Positions 58,324 to 64,000 of a DNA stretch of 64,000 nt are shown here, piece after piece. Both the position numbers and the translations under genes were made by a program. Source of the DNA: [Streptosporangium] indianense (GTDB lineage: Bacteria > Actinomycetota > Actinomycetes > Streptomycetales > Streptomycetaceae); assembly GCF_021474405.1 (NCBI RefSeq), contig NZ_JAKEIO010000021.1, positions 1-64,000 of the forward strand, read 5' to 3'. How positions within the stretch are numbered: the stretch's first letter is position 1; the number at the start of each line of letters is the position of its first letter. The notes beneath the pieces were generated by a model. That model was not told where the DNA came from, did not search any database, and was given only the letters and a program-made list of their open reading frames with translations.

Positions 58324-59934
58324 TCAGACGTTCCAGCCCTTCTCGGCCTCATGGCCGTTGCGGGGGTCCTCATGCCGGGCGATGTCCTGGGCGTGGACCT
58401 GGCGGAAGACCGGGCCCATGTCCTCGGCCACGGCGACGGCGCTCATCAGGGCGCCGAAGATGTCGTTGAAGTTGTCGGCGATCTGCTTCTCCAGCGGGAA
58501 CTCGCTGTCGGAGCGCTCGGCGAGGATCTTCATCACGTTCGCCACGCTGGTCAGCGCGGCGGGCAGGCTCTCGACCATCGCCAGGATCTCCATGCAGCCG
58601 TCGGGCTCGTAGGAGTTGGCAGCCTGCTCCATCTCGGAAGCGGCCTCTTCGAACCGGAAACCGGTCACGTGCTCTCCTTCACTCGGGACGTTCGTGCTGG
58701 TGGGAACTTGTACGGCGGACCGCTCGACGCCGTCCGCGATGCCTTCCGTACCGTCCTGCGCGGCCTCGGCATCGGCCGCGGCTTCCTGCTCGGCCTGCTC
58801 CTGGCGGATCGCCTCATCCCGCGCGGCCCGCTGCTCTACAGCAACACCGGCCAGCCGCCGGTACAGGCGCCGCCCCGGGTGGACGAGGGCGGGGATGCCG
58901 AACTTGCGGCCGATCGGGCTGGTGACCAGCCCAAGCAGCCCAGCCGGGAGGGCGAGCAGCGCGGCGAGCAGGCGACGGCCGTGGAAGCGGGCCGCGGACC
59001 GGCGCAAAGCCTGCCGCGCCGCTCTACGGGCCGGAGCCTTACGGACCGCCGCGCGCTTGGCCGCGACCGTGCCCGCCGCCTTGGCGTCCCGCTGCGCACG
59101 GCTCTTGCCTACCGCCATATCCCGAGCGGCGCGGGCCTTACGGACGGCGCCCCCGAGCATCCGGTCCGCCAGGCCGCCCCGGCGCCCGGCCCGGGACGTG
59201 GACCCGGTACCGCCGTCGGCGGTGCGGGCCTTGGCGTTGCGGCGGGCGTCCGCGACCGCGCGACGGGCGGCCGTGGTCTGCGCCCGCTGTCCGGCCCGGG
59301 ACCCGGCCGCAGCCCGCTGCGCCGACCGCAGAGCCTTGACCTGCCCAACCCGACCCGCAGCCTTCCCGAGGACTCCCGACGCGCGCTTGGCCGGGCCCCG
59401 ACCGGCCTTGCTGTGGGTCTTCCCGACTCCGGCGGTGTTGCCGTGCCGGGCGGACGAGCCGGATTTGCGGCGGTGCTGACCAGGCACGCTGCCCGATCGG
59501 CCATCGGAGCGACCGCCACGAGCGGCAGACGAACGCCCCCCAGAACGGCTGCTGGGAGCTCCCGCACCGCTGCGGCGCGGGCCCGCGCCGCGTGCGGCAG
59601 ACCGGCCAGCGGTACGGGCGGCGGCCCGGCTAGCTTCCTTGCGCGGGTTGGTCGTACGGCTGCGGGTGGCGGCGACGGTGCCAAGGACGACGGCGCCGGT
59701 AGCGGCCACTATCGCGGCAACCGGGCCGCCGGCCAGGGCCGCAGTGGCGACCATCCCCACAGTGCTGTTCGCACCGGACAAGGCGAGCGGGACGACCGGC
59801 CAGCCGCCGGGCGTGTGCTCCACTTCGGCCACAACCGGGGCCTGGGCCTGCTCAATCGGTGGCGCGGGTACGGGCGGGGGCGGTGCCGGCGTGGGAGCCT
59901 CGACGGCTACCGGCTCAGTGCTGAGTTCCGTCAT
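58324..59934 (-). CDS. Large basic membrane-associated transfer protein
   Basis: The 536-aa protein starts with a Pro-rich segment and a hydrophobic pair (PLALSGANSTVGMVATAALAGGPVAAIVAATGAVVLGTVA, residues 50-90). About 200 residues extremely rich in Arg, Ala, Gly and Ser follow, then another hydrophobic block (LLAALLALPAGLLGLVTSPIG, near residue 330) and an acidic coiled C terminus (MEILAMVESLPAALTSVANVMK). The basic core could bind DNA or the murein surface. It is probably part of the transfer/spread apparatus, as it directly precedes tra. No named family is recognised. Confidence 0.65.
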   Translation of the reverse strand: MTELSTEPVAVEAPTPAPPPPVPAPPIEQAQAPVVAEVEHTPGGWPVVPLALSGANSTVGMVATAALAGGPVAAIVAATGAVVLGTVAATRSRTTNPRKEASRAAARTAGRSAARGAGPRRSGAGAPSSRSGGRSSAARGGRSDGRSGSVPGQHRRKSGSSARHGNTAGVGKTHSKAGRGPAKRASGVLGKAAGRVGQVKALRSAQRAAAGSRAGQRAQTTAARRAVADARRNAKARTADGGTGSTSRAGRRGGLADRMLGGAVRKARAARDMAVGKSRAQRDAKAAGTVAAKRAAVRKAPARRAARQALRRSAARFHGRRLLAALLALPAGLLGLVTSPIGRKFGIPALVHPGRRLYRRLAGVAVEQRAARDEAIRQEQAEQEAAADAEAAQDGTEGIADGVERSAVQVPTSTNVPSEGEHVTGFRFEEAASEMEQAANSYEPDGCMEILAMVESLPAALTSVANVMKILAERSDSEFPLEKQIADNFNDIFGALMSAVAVAEDMGPVFRQVHAQDIARHEDPRNGHEAEKGWNV

Positions 59935-59962
59935 GCTGTGAGCACTCCTCTTCTGGGAGTAG

Positions 59963-59999
59963 GGCCCGGCCGGGGCTGTAGGAGGTTGCTGGCCGGGCC
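59963..59999. terminator. Hairpin upstream of the basic transfer protein gene
   Basis: GGCCCGGCC (59963-59971) pairs with GGCCGGGCC (59991-59999); the 19-nt loop holds the GGAGG-like sequence. Confidence 0.45.
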
Positions 60000-60011
60000 T
60001 GCCAACAGGGC

Positions 60012-60350
60012 TTATGCGGCCCGCTGTTCGTCGGGGTAGGCACATGGGGTGCACATGCCGAGCGAGGGCGGGATCACGTATCCGGCATCCCGCCGGCACT
60101 TCGGGCAGATCCGCCGGGCGGCGTTGGCCTTGGCCAGCGCCGCCCGCTTCGCGGGCGTCATCGGCCTCACGGGCTTGGCATGCTCGACCCGGTAGAGGTA
60201 GGCGACCAGCGGTTCACGCCGTCGGCGGGGGCGTTCGAGCTGCGCGGCGACGTCCTGCCCGCCGGGCCGCGACCCGAGCGCGCGGAGTTGCCGGCGTGTA
60301 GCCAGGCCGTCCGGAGCGAGCCGCCACCGGTAGACCGGGACAGCGGGCAT
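60012..60350 (-). CDS. RRQRL-motif zinc-binding protein
   Basis: The 112-aa AICE protein has ATRRQLRALGSRPGGQDVAA near residue 20, YLYRVEHAKPVRPMTPAKRAAL in the middle and a zinc site of two CxxC pairs (ICPKCRRDAG and MCTPCAYP). The family is widespread in Streptomyces elements with no known role. It starts where the DUF2637 gene stops (1-nt overlap). Confidence 0.75.
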   Translation of the reverse strand: MPAVPVYRWRLAPDGLATRRQLRALGSRPGGQDVAAQLERPRRRREPLVAYLYRVEHAKPVRPMTPAKRAALAKANAARRICPKCRRDAGYVIPPSLGMCTPCAYPDEQRAA

Positions 60351-61225
60351 CAGACGCTAACCGTGTCGACTGCCCGCAGGACTGGTCGGGCTGGCTGCTC
60401 GTCGTCGCGGACGGCGAGGATCTGCTTGCGTCCCCAGGACTCGCTCATGCCGAATGCCTCACCCAGCGCACGGGCGCTGAGCGGGCGGCCCGCCTGTGCG
60501 GACTCGGCATACGCACGGCGTGCGTCCTGCCGCATCCGCTCCAACTCCGCCTCCTCGAACTGCGCCTGCCGTAGCGCGTCATCAGCGCTCTCGGTTTCAG
60601 GTGTGCGGGCGGTGTGCGGGCTGTGCGGATCGGTTGCCCGTCCGGCATTCGCACGGGCCGTGACCAGCACAGACGCCTCGGGCTCCGGAGCAGCGGCCAG
60701 CGGGGCCGGGGCGCTCTGGCCGACGGGTGCAGGGGCGTGCGGGATGGGTGCGGATTCCTCCCCGTCCGGCCCGCACACGTGTTCCGGTGCGGCAGGGCCG
60801 CGCTGGTGCAGAACCTTGGCCACGAGGTCGGAACCGAAGTAGATCGAACCGACCGGCAAGGACGTGGCGAGCAGGACGAGCACCCAGTGCGCCACATTCC
60901 ACTCGGCCAGCCGCACTCGGGCGGCGCCGTCGCCGTGCGTAGCGGGGACGAGTCCGTGCACGTAATTCAACACCAGCGACGCGAGGGTGTAGGTGGCCAG
61001 CACCCGCAGCGCGAACCGCTTGTCGTTCTTGTCGGTCAGGACCAGCGTGGCGATGAGGGCCAGCGCCATCAGTCCGTCGACCACGAACGGGTACAACAGC
61101 GCCGCGGTCGCGTCCGCGCCGATGGACTGCGCCACATCCCGCAGGGCGTTCCAGGAGACGCGGAAGGCCATGGCGACCACCGCGACCAGCGCGAGAACGA
61201 GCAGGACCCTTCCCTTGCGGTTCAC
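60350..61225 (-). CDS. DUF2637 membrane protein
   Basis: The 291-aa protein has four membrane helices in residues 5-150 with the DUF2637 pattern (FRVSWNALRDVAQSIGADATAALLYPFVVDGLMALALIATLVL, then LNYVHGLVP). The C-terminal soluble helix bundle ends in an HTH-like segment (LSARALGEAFGMSESWGRKQILAVRDD). This is a hallmark protein of actinobacterial AICEs, thought to aid transfer or spread. The GTG at 61225 has GAGGGG 6 nt upstream and overlaps the previous stop. Confidence 0.82.
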   Translation of the reverse strand: MNRKGRVLLVLALVAVVAMAFRVSWNALRDVAQSIGADATAALLYPFVVDGLMALALIATLVLTDKNDKRFALRVLATYTLASLVLNYVHGLVPATHGDGAARVRLAEWNVAHWVLVLLATSLPVGSIYFGSDLVAKVLHQRGPAAPEHVCGPDGEESAPIPHAPAPVGQSAPAPLAAAPEPEASVLVTARANAGRATDPHSPHTARTPETESADDALRQAQFEEAELERMRQDARRAYAESAQAGRPLSARALGEAFGMSESWGRKQILAVRDDEQPARPVLRAVDTVSV

Positions 61226-61512
61226 CGCGCACCCCTCTCGTCGGTCCACGGGGTGTAGGTGACCGGCTCACGGTCCACCCAGGCACGCAGCGACAGCGCG
61301 GCCCGTCCCGCCTCGTGTCCGTCATCGAGGACCCCGGCGAGGATGACCCGCGCATCCCTCGCCCGGTGCACCACAAGACGGGCGTAGGCGCGTTCGTCTG
61401 CGTCGGTCAAGCCCGGCAGCGGAAGATCCAGCGTGTCATGAACAGCGCGGAGCAGCGCCACCACCGGGCCCGGGAGCGAGTCGACGCGGTTGGAGTCGGT
61501 GCGCCCGCTCAT
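61222..61512 (-). CDS. Small hypothetical AICE protein
   Basis: The 96-aa helical protein (VVALLRAVHDTLDLPLPGLTDADERAYARLVVHRAR) ends in WVDREPVTYTPWTDERGAR. It is coupled at both ends by 4-nt overlaps. Proteins of this type occur between DUF6284-like and DUF2637 genes in related elements. The function is unknown. Confidence 0.58.
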   Translation of the reverse strand: MSGRTDSNRVDSLPGPVVALLRAVHDTLDLPLPGLTDADERAYARLVVHRARDARVILAGVLDDGHEAGRAALSLRAWVDREPVTYTPWTDERGAR

Positions 61513-61769
61513 GCGGCGCCCCTCTCGGCCGCGGCCTGGTTGGTCAGAGCGCAACGGGAGGCCAGGGCCTTGCGGCGGGCCCGGCGGATCCGACGGGCGT
61601 CCAGCTCGGCCGGCCGGTTGTCCAGCGAGGCAATCTCCGCGTCGACCAGGTCGACGTCCGCGAGGATCGCGGGCATCTCCAGCTCGATTGCGTCCAGCTC
61701 CGCGGCCGTCGGCTCCTTCCAATCGGCGAACGCGGTAACAGCTTCCTGAACAGTGACGATGTGGCTCAT
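61509..61769 (-). CDS. DUF6284-like small protein
   Basis: The 86-aa protein has an acidic helical N-terminal half (PTAAELDAIELEMPAILADVDLVDAEIASLD) and a basic C-terminal half (RRIRRARRKALASR). The layout matches DUF6284 proteins of Streptomyces AICEs. It is the first gene after a strong hairpin and is coupled to the next gene. Confidence 0.6.
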   Translation of the reverse strand: MSHIVTVQEAVTAFADWKEPTAAELDAIELEMPAILADVDLVDAEIASLDNRPAELDARRIRRARRKALASRCALTNQAAAERGAA

Positions 61770-61808
61770 TGGGTCGTGTGTCCTCTCACAGGTGAACGGC
61801 CCGAACAG

Positions 61809-61836
61809 CGGCTCCCGGGAGGCACCCCGGGAGCCG
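61809..61836. terminator. Strong hairpin between small genes of element 2
   Basis: A perfect 11-bp stem, CGGCTCCCGGG (61809-61819) with CCCGGGAGCCG (61826-61836), has a 6-nt loop. Confidence 0.55.
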
Positions 61837-61863
61837 CGCGCCGTTTAAGAAGTAGGTCCGAAC

Positions 61864-62043
61864 TCAGCGGCGAAAGGCCCAGGAGATGAGGCCACTGACA
61901 GCGTCGGTGCAGTCGGTAACCCGGCCGGACTCCAGCTCTTCGGCCCGGTCCTCCATCTGCTTCGCGGCAGCGTCCTTGCCCCGACTACGCAGCACATTCG
62001 CTGCCTCGCGGTTCTTCGAGGCCTGCGCCTTCAGGCGGTCCAT
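61864..62043 (-). CDS. 59-aa helical protein
   Basis: The short charged protein (MDRLKAQASKNREAANVLRS, then QMEDRAEELESGRVTDCTDAV) ends in a hydrophobic SGLISWAFRR. The ATG at 62043 has GAGG 7 nt upstream. It is divergent from the GntR gene and the first gene of the minus-strand transfer operon, so the intervening operators probably control it. Confidence 0.6.
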   Translation of the reverse strand: MDRLKAQASKNREAANVLRSRGKDAAAKQMEDRAEELESGRVTDCTDAVSGLISWAFRR

Positions 62044-62196
62044 GAACAGTCCTCTCGATGGGTGAAGGGTGAAGCCCACGCGGCTCCCCACGCCCCGCCC
62101 GTACGGCACGCGCACTAGGTGCGGAGTCGGACGGGCGGGGGAGGCGACCGGCCCTCAGCCGCTCAGGGCTGCGGAGAGGTCGAATAGCGCTGTACC

Positions 62197-62218
62197 TCAC
62201 GCGGGAGCTCCCGCGTGA
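62197..62218. promoter_or_regulatory. 22-bp perfect palindrome
   Basis: The 11-bp half-site TCACGCGGGAG is followed without a spacer by its exact complement. It lies 154 bp upstream of the minus-strand transfer operon start and is a strong operator candidate. Confidence 0.6.
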
Positions 62219-62346
62219 CCGCCTACTTGGCCGAGGAGAGGCGGCGTGATCCCCATGCAGTTGTCAATGAACGCCCAGTTCAGGGACTTACGGCGAACCG
62301 CAGTAGCCCGGCCTGGCATAAAGACTGACTCAACAGTGTTGGTGGT

Positions 62347-62360
62347 GTTGTACCAACAAC
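62347..62360. promoter_or_regulatory. GntR operator candidate 1
   Basis: GTTGT-acca-ACAAC is a dyad with 5-bp arms, 94 bp before the GntR start. Confidence 0.5.
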
Positions 62361-62418
62361 TGATTGCCCTGAGTGTTGCCTCAAGTCGCTACGACCGTCA
62401 AGGCAAAAGGCGTATGTT

Positions 62419-62438
62419 GTTGGCACAAGTCAGCCAAC
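62419..62438. promoter_or_regulatory. GntR operator candidate 2
   Basis: GTTGGC (62419-62424) and GCCAAC (62433-62438) form a 6-bp-arm dyad with an 8-nt spacer, ending 15 bp before the GntR start codon. Its half-site GTTG is shared with the first dyad. Confidence 0.55.
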
Positions 62439-62453
62439 TAGCAGGGAGGCACC

Positions 62454-63215
62454 GTGCGGGAGCAGCGTCCCAGGTACCACCGAATCGCGGATGACCTGCG
62501 AGGACAGATCGAGCGGGGCGAGCTGGAACCGGGTCAACAGCTCCCAACGGAGTTCGAGTTGGTCGAGCGATACGAAGCAAGTCGCAACACAGTCCGCTTG
62601 GCCCTACGGCGCTTGACCGAAGAAGGACTCATCATCGCTGGTCAGGGGCGGGGTAGCTTCGTTCGCCGCAGTCTGACACCGGCCGTCTGGGACTGGTCAG
62701 TATTGGAGTCTCGGACCCGGCACCAGTCGAACGAGCGCGGTGACCAGTGGGCCAGCATCGTGGCTGAAAGTGGGCGCCAACCTCGGCAGGAAGTTCGCGT
62801 CTCCATCCGGCGTCCACCGGCCGAAGTCGCGGAACGCCTGGAACTGGATCCCGAGACCGCACTGACTGTCGTCCGGGAACGAGTGCGCATAGTGGACCAC
62901 GATCCGTACGCCCTGGCTGACTCCTACTTCCCTGAAGAGCTAGTCCGAGGCACGCCGTTGATGCTGCCCGAAGATGTGTCAGCGCCGGGTGGCGTGCTGG
63001 CCAGCGTTGGCCTTGTCCAGGCTCGCTACAGGGACGAGATCACTGTGCGGATGCCGAGCCGCGCCGAGGTCGAAAAGCTGTCGCTTCCCTCCGCTACCCC
63101 TGTCGCTGTGCACATGCGCACGGGCTACGACGAGAACAACCGGCCCCTACGAGTAATGATCACGATCCTTCCGGGAGACCGTCATGTCATCAGGTACGAC
63201 GTTTCGGCAGACTGA
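62454..63215 (+). CDS. GntR-family regulator with UTRA domain (KorSA-like)
   Basis: The 253-aa protein has a GntR winged helix (RYHRIADDLRGQIERGELEPG, LPTEFELVERYEASRNTVRLALRRLTEEGLI, residues 5-75) and a UTRA/HutC effector domain (PPAEVAERLELDPETALTVVRERVR, YALADSYFPEELV). In pSAM2 the GntR protein KorSA represses replication and transfer functions, and this gene has the same place in the element. The GTG has GGGAGG 4 nt upstream. Two dyads in its promoter suggest autoregulation. It overlaps the next gene. Confidence 0.87.
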   Translation: MREQRPRYHRIADDLRGQIERGELEPGQQLPTEFELVERYEASRNTVRLALRRLTEEGLIIAGQGRGSFVRRSLTPAVWDWSVLESRTRHQSNERGDQWASIVAESGRQPRQEVRVSIRRPPAEVAERLELDPETALTVVRERVRIVDHDPYALADSYFPEELVRGTPLMLPEDVSAPGGVLASVGLVQARYRDEITVRMPSRAEVEKLSLPSATPVAVHMRTGYDENNRPLRVMITILPGDRHVIRYDVSAD

Positions 63216-63909
63216 GCGCGTCTCTCAGGAGCAGGCAAGAGTGAAGGCCCTACACAGCATTGATCCGACGTTGCCGACCAACCACTACCCGGAACGGGTC
63301 TGGTACACGTCCTACGGCTCGAACATGCACCTCGATCGACTCGCCGCGTACATCCAGGGCGGTCGCCCACCCGGCGCGGCACGGGAATACCCAGGGTGCC
63401 GAAACCCGACGATGCCCGCGAGGTCGATCCCCGTTGAACTGACCGGCGCCCTGTACTTCGCGACCGAGTCACCCGTGTGGGGAGGGGGAAGGGCCTTTTA
63501 CGACCCGCAAGTGAGTGGACGAGTGCTGGCCAGGGCTCACCTGGTGACTACCGATCAGTTCTCCGACATTGCCGCCCAAGAGATGTACAGGGAACCGGGT
63601 GCGGCTCTTGAACTGGTGGATGTGCTGGCACAGGGCCGCGCGGTGCTAGGTGAGGGCCGCTACGAAACACTCGTGTGTGCCGGTCAGGTCGATGGGTTGC
63701 CAGTCCTGACCTTCACCGCCCCGTGGGGCGTGCGGGACGTCCAATGGGTCCCGCCCTCCGGCGCGTACGTGCGCTTCTTGGCTTCGGGACTACTGACCGC
63801 CGGCGCATGGGACGTCGAGGCGGTGGCCTCATACGTAGCAGCATGCCCCGGCGCCGCCGGTCACTGGTCGGAGCAGGCCATCCGCGATCTCTTGAGCGAG
63901 GACGTTTAA
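63184..63909 (+). CDS. Gamma-glutamylcyclotransferase-fold protein
   Basis: The 241-aa protein has the cyclotransferase/AIG2 entry motif WYTSYGSNMHLDRL (residues 37-50), then a beta-barrel with TGALYFATESPVWGGGRAFYD and late strands (LVCAGQVDGLPVLTFTAPW). Whether it is active on glutathione- or mycothiol-type compounds is unknown. Two starts are possible: the ATG at 63184 with GGGAG 6 nt upstream and overlapping gntR by 32 nt, or the GTG at 63241 with AGGAG 9 nt upstream. Either way it is co-transcribed with gntR. The 91 bp after it show nothing. Confidence 0.75.
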   Translation: MSSGTTFRQTERVSQEQARVKALHSIDPTLPTNHYPERVWYTSYGSNMHLDRLAAYIQGGRPPGAAREYPGCRNPTMPARSIPVELTGALYFATESPVWGGGRAFYDPQVSGRVLARAHLVTTDQFSDIAAQEMYREPGAALELVDVLAQGRAVLGEGRYETLVCAGQVDGLPVLTFTAPWGVRDVQWVPPSGAYVRFLASGLLTAGAWDVEAVASYVAACPGAAGHWSEQAIRDLLSEDV

Positions 63910-64000
63910 GCCGTGGTGCTGCCAGCGCGGTACAGCTGACGTAGTTGCCTCTTCTGCCACACGAGTTCTACCCCGCGCCCATAAACTGATCAGGTCACAC

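Larger units (their letters stand above)
62044..62453. other. 410-bp divergent control region of element 2
   Basis: No ORF is convincing here. The interval holds a 22-bp perfect palindrome (62197-62218) and two dyads nearer the GntR start (62347-62360 and 62419-62438). It is visibly richer in A and T from about 62240 on than the rest of the window. Confidence 0.7.
49947..64000. mobile_element. Integrated element 2 (SLP1/pSAM2-type AICE in tRNA-Tyr), right end outside window
   Basis: Integrase and Xis lie directly beside the 3' end of tRNA-Tyr. Replication, modification, transfer and regulation genes follow, in typical AICE order. I searched for a second copy of the tRNA 3' half up to base 64000 and did not see one, so attR must lie beyond the window. 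The exact left crossover is somewhere within the tRNA 3' half. Confidence 0.82.

Noticed and set aside
63910..64000. Possible attR of element 2 at the window end
   Set aside because: No copy of the tRNA-Tyr 3' half is present in the last bases, so the element must continue.

Overview
The window comes from an actinomycete chromosome, almost certainly Streptomyces. It has very high G+C with codon third positions saturated in G/C, many GTG starts, 4-nt stop/start overlaps, HxlR and ABATE/CGNR proteins, a second nuo cluster, and actinomycete-type integrative elements (AICEs) whose transfer genes are FtsK-like. From memory, gene order from the M28 peptidase to yajQ and the adjacent tRNA-Tyr matches the S. 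coelicolor SCO459x-SCO4614 region, where SLP1 occupies the same tRNA-Tyr. The species cannot be named from sequence alone.

Layout. (1) 1-7.0 kb: small redox and regulatory genes: the end of a helical-repeat protein, a secreted M28 aminopeptidase, a divergent VOC/ABATE pair, two HxlR regulators next to an MFS exporter and an NmrA/QorB-type oxidoreductase, and a RarD permease. (2) 7.0-13.8 kb, minus strand: two paralogous histidine kinases, one NarL-type response regulator, and the two-subunit 2-oxoacid:ferredoxin oxidoreductase korAB. (3) 14.0-24.7 kb, plus strand: a tightly coupled ten-gene complex I operon nuoABCHIJKLMN, lacking nuoD and the NADH module nuoEFG. NuoC and NuoI carry long hydrophilic tails built from DNA tandem repeats. 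(4) 25.0-28.3 kb: htpX, yccF, an APC permease with a repeat array at its 3' end, and a GlsB/YeaQ-type membrane protein. (5) 28.4-49.2 kb: integrated element 1. (6) 49.16-49.95 kb: yajQ and tRNA-Tyr(GTA). (7) 49.95 kb to the window end: element 2, which runs off the right edge.

Element 1 (about 20.8 kb) is bounded by a 14-bp identical repeat, which is the last codons of yajQ. It therefore used a protein-coding 3' end as its attachment site and rebuilt it on entry. It holds an FtsK/Tra translocase, a Nudix protein just upstream of tra, a DnaB_N/RecA-type helicase next to a TGAGAC iteron array, a phage-like tape-measure protein, several small AICE proteins, an XRE regulator translationally coupled to a tyrosine integrase, and two small excisionase-like proteins. 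A palindromic CTAGGCCTAGCA repeat cluster follows tra and is a candidate clt (cis-acting transfer locus).

Element 2 is an SLP1/pSAM2-type AICE in tRNA-Tyr. It has integrase, Xis, a DUF3631 ATPase plus prim-pol protein with GTGGCGGA iterons, a solitary C5 methyltransferase, a TraB-like FtsK with a GCTTGTCG repeat cluster at its 3' end, spread-type membrane proteins (including DUF2637), a GntR/UTRA regulator with palindromic operators, and a gamma-glutamylcyclotransferase-like gene.

The most novel-looking points are the yajQ attachment site, the four repeat arrays (a candidate origin and a candidate clt in each element), the isolated tape-measure gene in a conjugative element, and the ferredoxin-oxidoreductase / NADH-module-less complex I neighbourhood with repeat-expanded tails. 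No CRISPR array, insertion sequence or rRNA was seen.
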